Positions 35,043-44,109 of a DNA stretch of 64,000 nucleotides are shown here, in pieces (position 1 is the stretch's first letter; the number at the start of each line of letters is the position of its first letter). Position numbers and translations under genes: made by a program. Below the pieces are notes generated by a model that was given only the letters and a program-made list of their open reading frames with translations, was not told the origin of the DNA and ran no database searches. The DNA is taken from assembly GCA_003612405.1 (NCBI GenBank), contig RAYR01000013.1, forward strand, positions 62,001 through 126,000. The letters are read 5' to 3'. The stretch is from a bacterium 0.1xD8-71 (GTDB lineage: Bacteria > Bacillota > Clostridia > Lachnospirales > Lachnospiraceae).

Positions 35043-36581
35043 TTACGCTCCTTTGCTACTGGATTTTAAAATGTGTGACATGATGATCTCCTGGGTTGCC
35101 TCGCTCCTGTCGAGTTCTCCCACTATCTTACCCTCGTTCATGACATAGATCCTGTCACACATACCGAGAATCTCCGGCAGTTCCGAGGAAATCATGATGA
35201 CAGTCTTGCCCTCTGCCACCAGCTGGTTGATGATACAGTAAATCTCATACTTGGCGCCCACATCAATACCTCTCGTGGGTTCGTCTAAGATCAGCACATC
35301 AGGGTCTGCAAACATCCATTTTGCAAGCAGTACCTTCTGCTGGTTACCGCCGCTTAAGTTTCCAACATTCTGTTCCACCGTAGGGCATTTGGTCTTCAGC
35401 TTCTCTTTGTATTCCACAGCCACACCATACTCTTTATCCTTATCGATGATGGAGTGTGTACTCACACCTTCCAGATTGGCCAGTGTGGTGTTGATCTTGA
35501 TGGGATTGCTTAAGATCAGGCCATTGCCTTTACGATCCTCCGTCACATAGGCAATCTTATGTTTGATCGCATCATGGACAGAGTTTAAATGGAGCTCTTC
35601 TCCCTTCATATAGAGATGTCCGCTGATGTTGTCGCCATAGCTTTTACCGAATACGCTCATGGCAAGCTCCGTGCGTCCCGCACCCATCAGGCCGGAAATC
35701 CCCACAACCTCGCCCTTGCGGGCGTTTATGGTCACATTGTCTACCACTTTCCGCTCAGAATACAGCGGATGGTATACGCTCCAATCCTTGACTTCCAGCA
35801 TCACCTCTCCGATATGCGGCTCTCTCTTGGGAAATCTGTCGGAAAGTTCCCGGCCTACCATGCCCTGGATAATCCGTGTCTCGGAAATGTCATCTGTATT
35901 TTTATCCAAAGTCTCGATGGTAGAACCGTCACGGATAACTGTGATCTTGTCTGCCACATAAGAGACTTCGTTCAGTTTATGGGATATGATAATGGATGTC
36001 ATACCCTGCTCTTTGAATTTCAGCAGCAGATCCAGAAGTGCTTTGGAATCTGTCTCATTCAAGGAAGCGGTAGGCTCGTCTAAGATCAACAGCTTTGCGT
36101 TTTTCGCCAGCGCTTTGGCAATTTCCACAAGCTGCTGCTTGCCTACACCTATATCTTTAATCAAGGTCTGCGGAGATTCCTGTAAGCCAACCGTCTTTAA
36201 CAGTTCTCCCGCACGGCCGTATGTTTCGTTCCAGTCCAGTTTGTACTTACGTCCTCTCTCGTTACCGAGGAACATATTTTCACCAATCGTCATATAAGGG
36301 ATCAGGGCTAACTCCTGATGGATAATGACGATTCCCCTGGCCTCACTGTCCTTAATCTGATTAAAGTGACATGTCTCCCCATTATAGATGATGTCGCCTT
36401 CATAAGTACCATAAGGATAAATACCGCTCAGCACATTCATCAGCGTGGATTTACCGGCGCCGTTCTCCCCCACGAGAGCGTGTATCTCGCCTTCTTCCAC
36501 CTTCAGATTGACATTGTCAAGTGCTTTTACGCCAGGGAATGTTTTGGTTATATTTTTCATTTCCAGTAAAATCTTAGCCAA
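35043..36581 (-). CDS. mmsA: Multiple-monosaccharide ABC transporter ATP-binding protein
   Basis: The 512-residue protein has two tandem ATPase domains. The first has Walker [17 protein letters not shown], signature [13 protein letters not shown] and Walker [12 protein letters not shown]. The second has a degenerate Walker A ([14 protein letters not shown]), signature [14 protein letters not shown] and [15 protein letters not shown]. This is the MglA/GguA layout. It energises sugar import with the permease MmsB and binding protein ChvE. It is separated from chvE by about 140 bp containing a strong hairpin that may lower its expression relative to chvE. Confidence 0.94.
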   Translation of the reverse strand: MAKILLEMKNITKTFPGVKALDNVNLKVEEGEIHALVGENGAGKSTLMNVLSGIYPYGTYEGDIIYNGETCHFNQIKDSEARGIVIIHQELALIPYMTIGENMFLGNERGRKYKLDWNETYGRAGELLKTVGLQESPQTLIKDIGVGKQQLVEIAKALAKNAKLLILDEPTASLNETDSKALLDLLLKFKEQGMTSIIISHKLNEVSYVADKITVIRDGSTIETLDKNTDDISETRIIQGMVGRELSDRFPKREPHIGEVMLEVKDWSVYHPLYSERKVVDNVTINARKGEVVGISGLMGAGRTELAMSVFGKSYGDNISGHLYMKGEELHLNSVHDAIKHKIAYVTEDRKGNGLILSNPIKINTTLANLEGVSTHSIIDKDKEYGVAVEYKEKLKTKCPTVEQNVGNLSGGNQQKVLLAKWMFADPDVLILDEPTRGIDVGAKYEIYCIINQLVAEGKTVIMISSELPEILGMCDRIYVMNEGKIVGELDRSEATQEIIMSHILKSSSKGA

Positions 36582-36640
36582 AGTCTATTCCTCCCAACCA
36601 TAGTTTCTGCAATATCTGATTTGTTTCTCTTTTCAAAATC

Positions 36641-36664
36641 AGCAGGCGGGATTTCCCGCCTGCT
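36641..36664 (-). terminator. Intercistronic hairpin between chvE and mmsA
   Basis: A perfect 10-bp stem (AGCAGGCGGG at 36641-36650 with complement at 36655-36664, 4-nt loop). On the minus strand GATTTTG follows, a weak U-tract. It is placed where partial termination or mRNA 3' protection gives more binding protein than transporter. Confidence 0.6.
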
Positions 36665-36689
36665 AAATTATGTTTTTTGTTCTGGGATC

Positions 36690-36718
36690 GAAGTTAATTT
36701 GCGAAGCAAATTTACTTC
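36690..36718. repeat. Short palindromic repeat, copy 1
   Basis: GAAGTTAATTTGCGAAGCAA and the following ATTTACTTC form a near-perfect 13-bp inverted repeat around GAA, directly after the chvE stop codon. A second copy differs at two inner positions and sits after addA. Confidence 0.6.
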
Positions 36719-36720
36719 AA

Positions 36721-37878
36721 TTATTGTAAATCAGCCTCTGTATAGTAACCAGAATCGATCAACAGCTCTTTGTAGTTATTGATATCAGCGAATACAGGCT
36801 CGCAAAGGTAAGAAGGAATGATACCTGTGCCGTTGTCGTAACTCTTAGTATCGTTAACCGGAGCATCTCCGCCCTTCATGATAGCGTCAACCATCTCTAC
36901 AACCTTGGATGCCAGTGTACGTGTATCTTTGAAGATAGACATGGACTGTTTGCCGGCGATCATGTTCTTAACGCTTGCGATATCGCAGTCCTGACCAGTG
37001 ATGATCGGCCATTCGCCTGTGTAGTTAGCTTCAAGAGAGTTTGCTACACCAAGAGCTGTGGAGTCATTGGAGCAAAGGCATGCATGAAGCTGTGTGCCGT
37101 CTGCATAGTTTGCGGAAACGATAGAATCCATTCTCGCCTGCGCGGTCTCTGTTGACCAGTTAGCTGTAGCAACTGCCTCAAACTCGGTCTGGCCGGATTT
37201 AACTACCAGCTTACCGGAATCAATGTAAGGCTGAAGAACATCCATAGCGCCGCCGAAGAAGAATCTTGCATTGTTATCACCAGGATCACCTGTGGTCAGC
37301 TCGATATTGAACGGGCCGTCCGCATTGTCAAGATCCAGATGGTCTCTGATGTACTCACCCTGCTTGGTACCTACCATATAGTTATCGAAGGTAGCATAGT
37401 AGGAAACTGCGTCAGAGTTCATGATCAGACGGTCATAAGCGATAACCGGAATGTTCTTCTCTTTTGCCTGCTCAAGCACTGTACCAAGGGAATCACCCTC
37501 GATAGATGCGATAACTAAAACCTGGCAGCCAGAGTTGATCATATTCTCAATCTGGGATACCTGTGTCTGGATGTCGTTAGAAGCATACTGAAGATCTACT
37601 TCATAGCCTGCTGCCTCTAACTCTTTCTGCATGTTGGCACCATCCTGGTTCCATCTCTGTAAATCCTTGGTAGGCATAGCCACACCAACTTTACCGCCGC
37701 CTGCTGCCGGTGCTTCCGCTGCCGGTGCCTCTGCGTCTGCCGCCGGTGCCTCTGCGTCTGCCGCCGGTGCCTCTGCCGCAGGTGCTGTTGTCTGAGAAGA
37801 GCCGTTATTGCCACAGCCAACTAAAGTTGCTGCAACCATGGCTGTTGCCAGAATCATGCTGACTAACTTCTTTTTCAT
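36721..37878 (-). CDS. chvE: ChvE-like multiple-sugar-binding lipoprotein
   Basis: The 385-residue protein has a lipoprotein signal ending ATLVGCGNN (Cys at about 22). A low-complexity Ala/Pro/Glu linker (about 32-62, repeats of APAADAE) tethers it to the membrane. The mature domain begins KVGVAMPTKDLQRWNQDG and contains ENMINSGCQVLVIASIEGD, PVIAYDRLI, LCSNDSTALGVANSL and IITGQDCDIASVKNM, all family markers. It captures monosaccharides such as xylose, galactose or glucose for MmsA/MmsB. It is the first gene of the transporter operon, with a weak -10 and paired TGTACA boxes upstream, and a terminator separates it from the sensor genes. Confidence 0.94.
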   Translation of the reverse strand: MKKKLVSMILATAMVAATLVGCGNNGSSQTTAPAAEAPAADAEAPAADAEAPAAEAPAAGGGKVGVAMPTKDLQRWNQDGANMQKELEAAGYEVDLQYASNDIQTQVSQIENMINSGCQVLVIASIEGDSLGTVLEQAKEKNIPVIAYDRLIMNSDAVSYYATFDNYMVGTKQGEYIRDHLDLDNADGPFNIELTTGDPGDNNARFFFGGAMDVLQPYIDSGKLVVKSGQTEFEAVATANWSTETAQARMDSIVSANYADGTQLHACLCSNDSTALGVANSLEANYTGEWPIITGQDCDIASVKNMIAGKQSMSIFKDTRTLASKVVEMVDAIMKGGDAPVNDTKSYDNGTGIIPSYLCEPVFADINNYKELLIDSGYYTEADLQ

Positions 37879-37946
37879 GTTTTCTTTTCCTCCCTTATTT
37901 AATTTGGAATTAGTTTTCTACAGACGGATTGCCCGCCCGTGGTTTT

Positions 37947-37952
37947 AATATA
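37947..37952 (-). promoter_or_regulatory. Possible chvE promoter -10 box
   Basis: Minus-strand TATATT at 37952-37947, about 70 bp before the chvE ATG. The region 17 bp upstream (AATTAT) is far from consensus, as expected if an activator is needed. Confidence 0.45.
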
Positions 37953-37985
37953 TCACAAAAGAAATAGGAATAATTTATGACCTTC

Positions 37986-38009
37986 TGTACATTTTCACCA
38001 TGTTGTACA
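37986..38009. promoter_or_regulatory. Paired TGTACA boxes, candidate regulator site
   Basis: TGTACA occurs at 37986-37991 and 38004-38009, 18 bp start to start, as an ATGTACA direct repeat on the minus strand, just upstream of the weak chvE -35 region. An AraC-type regulator is encoded upstream and may bind here. Inference from position. Confidence 0.45.
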
Positions 38010-38019
38010 TAATAAAAAC

Positions 38020-38053
38020 AGGTGCATTAGCACAAATTTGTGCCAATACACCT
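38020..38053 (-). terminator. Terminator between sensor operon and chvE
   Basis: A 17-bp stem with two G-T/mismatch positions (AGGTGTATTGGCACAAA with TTTGTGCTAATGCACCT) followed by GTTTTTATT on the minus strand. It separates the lipoprotein gene from chvE. Confidence 0.85.
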
Positions 38054-38071
38054 CATCACCACAAAAAAGTC

Positions 38072-39121
38072 CTATTGCGGCATCTGATCCGGTACATTCA
38101 GATAGACATCTTCTTTCAGATGAAAACCGCTGCCGATAATGACCTCGTCAATATTATCCCGGGTAACGCTGATGGGAATCAGACCAATGTAAGGAACCGT
38201 ATACGCCCCGCTTTCCATGACCGTCACATCTTCACCAAGAGACTCTCCTCTGCCCAGGGCCACGGAGGCTTCCGCCGCCCTGGTCGCCAGCCGTTCCACA
38301 GGCTTATAGACTGTCATCAGCTGAGTACCCTCCACAATCCTCTGGCAGGCAGCCAGATCAGCATCCTGGCCCACCACCAGGATATCTCCCGCCTGCTGAC
38401 TCTCCGCCAACGCCCGCACCACCTGGGTCGCCAGATCATCATTCCCGCACATAATGGCGTCCGTCTGTTGAATCGCTACGCCGTTTGCATAGACATATGC
38501 CGCCGCGATCTCCGCACGCCAGCCTTCTGCATGTTGAATCCCCAGAATCGTCACCCTGTTTTGTTCCATAACCCTCTTAAAAGCGCCTTCCACCAGTGGT
38601 ACATTATTGTCTGTATAAGGACCGCCCAACATAATCACATAGTCGCCGCCGCCAAGTCCTTCATTGATCAGAGCATGTCCCATCAGAGCGCCCACCATCT
38701 CATTGTTAAAGGAGATATAGAGATCTATATCCGCATCATCGATCAGACGGTCATAAGCCACCACCTTGATTCCCGCATCCTTGGCCTTGGCCACCGACTC
38801 TCTGAGTTCCTGCGGGTCAATGGCAATGATAACAATCACATCCATGTCCTTCTGGATAAAGTAGTCTATCTGCTTCTTCTGCTCCTCCACATCACCGTTG
38901 GCGTTCTGTACATTGACTTCCGCGCCCAGTTCCTTGGCTACCGACACGAACACATCCCGGTCCCTCTGCCATCTTTCAATGACAAAAGAATCAAAAGTCA
39001 GACCAATCTGTATTTTCTTTTCTTCCTCTGTCTCGCTCACCTTACTGCTCTCCGCGGTGCCGCAGGCACTCACCCCAAGAAGCAGACTCAGTGTCAGCAG
39101 GAAGCTGATCCATCGTTTCAT
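38072..39121 (-). CDS. Sugar-binding lipoprotein, XylF/RbsB-like
   Basis: Starting at ATG 39121 (GGAGG five bases upstream) the protein has 349 residues and a lipoprotein signal with lipobox LGVSAC (Cys at residue 20). The mature domain is a periplasmic-binding type I fold: IQIGLTFDSFVIERWQRDRD, VIVIIAIDPQELRESV, KVVAYDRLIDDADIDLYIS, AIMCGNDDLATQVVRAL, VVGQDADLAACQRIV. This matches xylose-binding XylF-like proteins. It is encoded after the response regulator of the sensing system, before a terminator. It may feed the MmsA/MmsB transporter or act with the sensor. ORFs with ATG at 39133 or 39124 are possible but less well placed. Confidence 0.85.
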   Translation of the reverse strand: MKRWISFLLTLSLLLGVSACGTAESSKVSETEEEKKIQIGLTFDSFVIERWQRDRDVFVSVAKELGAEVNVQNANGDVEEQKKQIDYFIQKDMDVIVIIAIDPQELRESVAKAKDAGIKVVAYDRLIDDADIDLYISFNNEMVGALMGHALINEGLGGGDYVIMLGGPYTDNNVPLVEGAFKRVMEQNRVTILGIQHAEGWRAEIAAAYVYANGVAIQQTDAIMCGNDDLATQVVRALAESQQAGDILVVGQDADLAACQRIVEGTQLMTVYKPVERLATRAAEASVALGRGESLGEDVTVMESGAYTVPYIGLIPISVTRDNIDEVIIGSGFHLKEDVYLNVPDQMPQ

Positions 39122-39153
39122 CATTTCCTCCATGTTTAGAACTTCTTATGCCG

Positions 39154-40752
39154 CTAAAACTGTTTGTACTCCGTAGGCGTCACGCCCACATTTTTCTTAA
39201 AGGATCTGCTGAAATAATTGGGATCCGCATAGCCTACCATGGCGCAGATTTCTTTCATGGAACACTCTGTGGTCGTCAGCAGTTCTTTGGCTTTATCCAT
39301 CCGGATACGGGTGAGGTATTCCACAAACCCCTCCCCTGTGTCTTCCTTAAATATTTTGCTGAAATAATAGGGGCTGATATTGGCCGCCTTGGATACTTCA
39401 TCCAGAGAAATATCCTTGCTGTAATTATTCTGTATATATTCTTTGGCCGTCTCGATAACGCTCATGGATTTTTCTGTGGCCTTGGTACTCACATTATGAC
39501 TGGCCATGGCAATCTTCTCGATAAACCAGGTCCTTAAAGAAGGAATGTCCTCCATCGCCATGACTGTGGGCAGATAATCCGCCCTGGCGCGGAATTCATA
39601 AGTCATCCCCCCGGAAGTATAGGCAAGATGTTCCGCATAAAGCACAAACTCCAACACCTTAAGCCGTATGTTCATCAGATACTCTCCGTGGGCCTGAGCG
39701 ATCAGATCAAAGTAGGTTTCCGCCGTAGCCGCCGCGTGGTTGGTCTCCCCGTTAGACACCTCCGCGAAGAGTCGTTTCTCCAGATCAATGGGGTAACTCT
39801 CCTCGTAGACACAGCCGATGGGCAGATCATCTACATGGGCCACGCTTCCTGTGGTCATGACCAGCGCGTTAAGCGCTTCCTTATAGGAATCTCTGGCCTC
39901 CTCTATATTATGGATAGAGCTGATGCCCACCCGGAAACTGATATCTGTCCTTCTGCGCATCTCCCGTACCAGTTCCCTGGATTTCTCAATCAGGGCAATC
40001 CGCTCGTTGTAGGTCATCTTCCGTTCTTCGCAGGGCACCATCACCGCCAGTTTATTGGCCATGGCCGTACCGAGGATTGCCGCAGGATAATATTCTTTGA
40101 TACACTCCCGTACCACCTTATCATATTCCTGCATCTTTACGCTGCTGCCGACGGCATTGGTCATATGGTTGCCCTCCTGGGCCTCGCCGCAGACCACCGC
40201 CAGCATATAGGCCTGGTCCTGGGTGATTCCCAGCAGATTCTTATAATTCTCGATATCTTCCGTAAAATGCTCCTGAAAAAGCATGTTATAGACCAGTCCG
40301 CTCTCTATGATGGGCATCACGGTCTCCAGCTTCTCCCGGATCATCAGGTCATTGCTTCTTTTGGTACGCTCTTTATTAATCTGTTCCATGGCCCGCTTAA
40401 GAGCCGCCACGATCCTGGTCTTCTCCATGGGTTTCGTGATATATTCCAAAACACCCAGTTTAATGGCTTCCTTGGCATAATCAAATTTATCATAAGCGGA
40501 CATGACAATGAAGATTACACTGTGATTATTCTCCCGAATTTCCCGCATGGCCTCAATCCCATTGATGCCCGGCATCTGGATATCCATAATGGCAATGTCC
40601 GGCCGGTAGGTCTCCGCCAGCTCAATGACGCTCCTGCCGGTCTTCGCGTATTCAATCGTACAGGAATCGCCAAACTCTTTTTCTATAATAAATTTCAGGG
40701 AATCTATCACAATCCCTTCATCATCCGCCAGCATAATCTTATACCGGTTCAC
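39154..40752 (-). CDS. YesN-like response regulator, AraC-type
   Basis: The 532-residue protein has an N-terminal receiver domain (residues about 3-120; DIAIMDIQMPGINGIEAM with phospho-Asp near 55; YITKPMEKTRI), a long middle region, and a C-terminal AraC-type DNA-binding domain at about 430-530 (SLDEVSKAANISPYYFSKIFKEDTG, MKEICAMVGYADPNYFSRSFKK). Start is GTG, overlapping the kinase stop by four bases (GTGA). Paired with the upstream kinase it should activate sugar-transport genes. Family examples include YesN and the regulator of clostridial xylFGH. Confidence 0.93.
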   Translation of the reverse strand: MNRYKIMLADDEGIVIDSLKFIIEKEFGDSCTIEYAKTGRSVIELAETYRPDIAIMDIQMPGINGIEAMREIRENNHSVIFIVMSAYDKFDYAKEAIKLGVLEYITKPMEKTRIVAALKRAMEQINKERTKRSNDLMIREKLETVMPIIESGLVYNMLFQEHFTEDIENYKNLLGITQDQAYMLAVVCGEAQEGNHMTNAVGSSVKMQEYDKVVRECIKEYYPAAILGTAMANKLAVMVPCEERKMTYNERIALIEKSRELVREMRRRTDISFRVGISSIHNIEEARDSYKEALNALVMTTGSVAHVDDLPIGCVYEESYPIDLEKRLFAEVSNGETNHAAATAETYFDLIAQAHGEYLMNIRLKVLEFVLYAEHLAYTSGGMTYEFRARADYLPTVMAMEDIPSLRTWFIEKIAMASHNVSTKATEKSMSVIETAKEYIQNNYSKDISLDEVSKAANISPYYFSKIFKEDTGEGFVEYLTRIRMDKAKELLTTTECSMKEICAMVGYADPNYFSRSFKKNVGVTPTEYKQF

Positions 40753-42239
40753 TGTATCTCACGCTCCTTCCACAGATAAAGGCATACTTCCGTCCCTTTA
40801 TCCTTCCCTTCACTCTTGATGACCATCACATCCTCACGGCCCGTAAAAAGTTTCATCCGGGAGATTACATTGTCCATACCGATCCCGTTAGATCCGGCCG
40901 CCATACTCTCTTCCCTGTAAGCACCGCTCATTACTTTATGAATGGTCTCTTCACTCATGCCAATCCCATTGTCCTTGATACTGATACAGACCTTGTCTCC
41001 TTTGCCATAAAGGGACAGCCAAATCATTCCTGCATCCCCCATCTCGCGGATTCCATGATTGACACAGTTTTCCACGATGGGCTGTAAGATCATACCCGGC
41101 ATCTCCACCAGAAGAAGCGACTGATCCACCTGCTTTTCATAGTGAATGTCGCCGGCAAAACGTACATTGAGAATATAGATGTAGGAGTCTACCATCTCTA
41201 TCTCCTCCGCAATCGTCACCATCTCTTCACTCTTCTTCATATTATAACGATAAAACTGGGCCACTTTCTGTACATAATCATAGGTCCTGTCCGCCCCTTC
41301 CATCATCGCCAGCTGGGCTCCGGCATTTAAGGTGTTAAACAGGAAATGGGGATTGATCTGGGCCTGTAAATATTTAAGTCTGGCATCCTTCAGATGGCCT
41401 TCCATCAAAAGCTCCCGCTCCTTCAGGGCACGCTCTGCCTCCATGCTCTCTCTGATCCGTTCAATATACCTGCCAATGCTCACCACCATGGAGTTAAATG
41501 CGCCGGTCACCACGCCGACCTCATCCTCCGTCTCCACCGGCAGAAGTTCTATGTCAAAATTACCCTTCGCCACCTCGTTGGCTGAACCTGCCAGTTTCTT
41601 TAACGGACTGATAATGGTGCCCACAAACCGGATAATGATACATACATTGCTGGCCATCACCAGGAGCATGGCAACTAAAGACACTGATTCAAAGAGTCTG
41701 AAACGCTTGAGCAGGTCGCTGTAACGCTCGGAATTTGTACGGAATTTCTCCAGATTCAGGTTTGTGATATAGGCACCTGTATACTCATACATCTGCGTTG
41801 CTTTCTCATAATGAACTCTGTATTTCTCCACATTACGTCCGCGTTTGGCCTCAATGGTCTGTCCCACTTCTTCCAGATAGTACTCTGACATATTCTTGAT
41901 ATTGCGTTCCATACGGTCAAAAGGCACGCCCGTGATCTTCTCGTTTAACTCGGAAACCATCATCCTGTAATCCTGCTCACTGCGGTAATAGTCCTCCAGG
42001 GAATCCGTGGTCTTCGCGTTCAGATAGTCCGTCATGTTATCCTGTACGATACCAAGCGCATCCGAAAGTTCATTCAGGTGCAGGTTATCCTGATAAACCA
42101 TATCCAGACGGCCCGACATATTGTTAATACCGATCAGCAGGACAATATTCACGATCATCACCAGCAGATTGGTGATGATATAGATACTGCTGATTTTAAA
42201 TTGCAGGGAGACACTGCGTTTCTTACTCATTACTCTCAT
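40749..42239 (-). CDS. LytS/YesM-like sensor histidine kinase
   Basis: With ATG at 42239 (AGGAG nine bases upstream) the protein has 496 residues. There are two membrane helices (about residues 10-35 and 180-205, AMLLVMASNVCIIIRFVG), an extracellular helical region of about 140 residues, a HAMP-like segment (ISPLKKLAGSANEVAKGNFD), and the HisK domain with YLQAQINPHFLFNTLNAG (phospho-His). ATPase motifs are GMILQPIVENCVNHGI and KDNGIGMSEE. The gene overlaps the 3' end of the sensor protein gene upstream, so the two are coupled. It likely takes its input from that sugar-binding protein. Confidence 0.92.
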   Translation of the reverse strand: MRVMSKKRSVSLQFKISSIYIITNLLVMIVNIVLLIGINNMSGRLDMVYQDNLHLNELSDALGIVQDNMTDYLNAKTTDSLEDYYRSEQDYRMMVSELNEKITGVPFDRMERNIKNMSEYYLEEVGQTIEAKRGRNVEKYRVHYEKATQMYEYTGAYITNLNLEKFRTNSERYSDLLKRFRLFESVSLVAMLLVMASNVCIIIRFVGTIISPLKKLAGSANEVAKGNFDIELLPVETEDEVGVVTGAFNSMVVSIGRYIERIRESMEAERALKERELLMEGHLKDARLKYLQAQINPHFLFNTLNAGAQLAMMEGADRTYDYVQKVAQFYRYNMKKSEEMVTIAEEIEMVDSYIYILNVRFAGDIHYEKQVDQSLLLVEMPGMILQPIVENCVNHGIREMGDAGMIWLSLYGKGDKVCISIKDNGIGMSEETIHKVMSGAYREESMAAGSNGIGMDNVISRMKLFTGREDVMVIKSEGKDKGTEVCLYLWKEREIQ

Positions 42240-43386
42240 CGGCAGAGTCTCCTTTCTCCAGATATTCCTGTACATTATCTTTCTGGATCAGTCTGATATC
42301 AGCCGTAAAATACTGACTGGTATAACCAAGCTCATGATACTCCTGCAACGCATCGATACAGAATCTCCCCATCTGCTCCGTATCAATGGCCACTGTAGCA
42401 TATATGACATTCCTGTCAATCGCATTGATGATCGTGTCAGAATCATAATAGCCCAGAATATTGACCTGTCCCACCTTATTGTAATCCACCACCGCCTGAT
42501 AGACACAGATGGTATTCAATTCATTGAGGCAGATAATAATATCCGGAATATCTTGTTCCATGAAAATATCCCGGATGGACTCCTCTACTGAGAAAGCGTT
42601 GGTATCATCCACAGAAAGCAGGCCGAGTTCAATAGCCAGATTCTCTCCCCGCTCCTGTTCAATGGTCTCCTGGATCCCGGACCAGAGAATATTCTGGTCC
42701 AGGCCCTGGGCATAGGCGTTGACCAGTACAGTCACTCGCACAGGACGCTCTGTACTTCCTATTGTCACCTCTTCATATTCATATAGTATCCCGCCATCCG
42801 TGTCTTCTTCCTCTTCGACTGACATATGAAGCACAATCTGATTCGCCAGCTTTTCCCTGATAATCTGTAACGCCAGCCTTCCATACTCATGGCCCAGATT
42901 ATAACTGCCTACCCCCACGAAACTGCAACGGGCACTATGCGTATTATCTTCATAAAGGGTAACCACCGGAATGGACTCTTCCGCAGCCTTGTTGACCAAT
43001 TCAGTCATATCATCATTTTCATTGGCAGTCACAATGATACCATCCACCCCTGCCGCAATCGCAATCTGCATCTGCTCTTCCACACTGTAGCCCTGAAAAA
43101 GATCGTCCCCCAACCAGTCCACATAGACATTCTCCTTCATGGCCTGCTCGCAGGCCCCCTGATAGATGGAGCGCCAGATAGAGGACTTATTGTCCTCCGT
43201 GATCATCATGTAATATTTATCATAGATAGTCTGTTCTGTCTCTTCATGATAACTGCCGTGATAAAACCACAGCACATAAACCGCCATCACGACAGTCGAG
43301 ATCACACAGACAATCGTCAGCAGCATGATCCATGTATTCGGACTGCTATTCCATTTTCTGTTACCCGATGCCTGCTTTCTGCTCAC
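42223..43386 (-). CDS. Membrane-anchored sugar-sensing periplasmic-binding-like protein
   Basis: The 387-residue protein starts at GTG (43386) with a GAGG site nine bases upstream. One membrane anchor at about residues 18-42 (TWIMLLTIVCVISTVVMAVYVL) is followed by an extracellular type I periplasmic-binding fold: GVDGIIVTANEND, IPVVTLYEDN, FVGVGSYNLGHEYGRLAL, PDIIICLNELNTICVYQAVVDY, INAIDRNVIYATVAIDTEQMG. There is no lipobox. Clostridial three-component systems such as XylFII-LytS-YesN use a protein like this to carry sugar binding to the kinase. It begins only 24 bp after ktrA and may be partly read through from it. Confidence 0.85.
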   Translation of the reverse strand: MSRKQASGNRKWNSSPNTWIMLLTIVCVISTVVMAVYVLWFYHGSYHEETEQTIYDKYYMMITEDNKSSIWRSIYQGACEQAMKENVYVDWLGDDLFQGYSVEEQMQIAIAAGVDGIIVTANENDDMTELVNKAAEESIPVVTLYEDNTHSARCSFVGVGSYNLGHEYGRLALQIIREKLANQIVLHMSVEEEEDTDGGILYEYEEVTIGSTERPVRVTVLVNAYAQGLDQNILWSGIQETIEQERGENLAIELGLLSVDDTNAFSVEESIRDIFMEQDIPDIIICLNELNTICVYQAVVDYNKVGQVNILGYYDSDTIINAIDRNVIYATVAIDTEQMGRFCIDALQEYHELGYTSQYFTADIRLIQKDNVQEYLEKGDSADESNE

Positions 43387-43410
43387 TATCCCATTCCTCT
43401 ATAACTTATA

Positions 43411-44064
43411 TTATATGTGAAATACTTTCTGCACCTGTTTCATGGTTCCCAGCACCAGCAGCGTATGATCTTTGGATACCCGGGTATCCGGTGTGATGGC
43501 CAGATTCATCCGCTCGTCCTTCTTAAGAGCCATGATATTGAGTCCGTAGCGTTTACGGATATCCAGCTCACCGACAGTCTTACCCGCCCACTCCTCAGGA
43601 ACAGATACTTCCACAATCGCGTGTTCCTCGTCCAGTTCAATATAATCGAAAATATGGTCGGCACTGTAGCGTATGGCCGTCCAGTTGGCAAGCTGTTTCT
43701 CCGGATAGACAACATCATCAGCCCCGTTTCTTAAGAGAAACTTGGCCTGCACCCCGCTTGCGGCACGGGAAACCACCATCTTCGCTCCCAGTTCTTTCAG
43801 CAAGGATGTGGTCTCCAGGGATCCCTGAAAATCATCCCCGATCGCCACGATACACAGATCAAAGTTACGGATTCCCATGGATCTTAAGAAATCCGCATTG
43901 GTACTGTCTCCAATCTGGGCATTGGTCACAAACGGCAGTATACCTTCCACCCGTTCTTCTTTCTTATCCACTGCCATCACCTGATGATCCAGCTCATTTA
44001 ATTTCTCTGCAATATGACGGCCAAACCGTCCCAGTCCGACCAGTAAGATTGATTTCATAAGCAT
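43411..44064 (-). CDS. ktrA: KtrA/TrkA-like potassium uptake regulatory subunit
   Basis: The 217-residue protein has an RCK N-domain with nucleotide-binding motif LVGLGRFGRHIAEKLNELDHQVMAVDKKE (core GLGRFGRHIA near residue 12) and GDSTNADFLRSMGI, followed by an RCK C-domain (about 140-215). Single-RCK size is typical for KtrA rather than the double-domain TrkA. It forms a cytoplasmic ring that gates the KtrB membrane channel in response to nucleotides. It is 45 bp downstream of ktrB in the same operon. Two close starts (MLM and MKS) are possible. Confidence 0.92.
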   Translation of the reverse strand: MLMKSILLVGLGRFGRHIAEKLNELDHQVMAVDKKEERVEGILPFVTNAQIGDSTNADFLRSMGIRNFDLCIVAIGDDFQGSLETTSLLKELGAKMVVSRAASGVQAKFLLRNGADDVVYPEKQLANWTAIRYSADHIFDYIELDEEHAIVEVSVPEEWAGKTVGELDIRKRYGLNIMALKKDERMNLAITPDTRVSKDHTLLVLGTMKQVQKVFHI

Positions 44065-44109
44065 CCTCCGTAATTCTTGTTATCATTCATTGATTTTATA
44101 TAGTAAACC

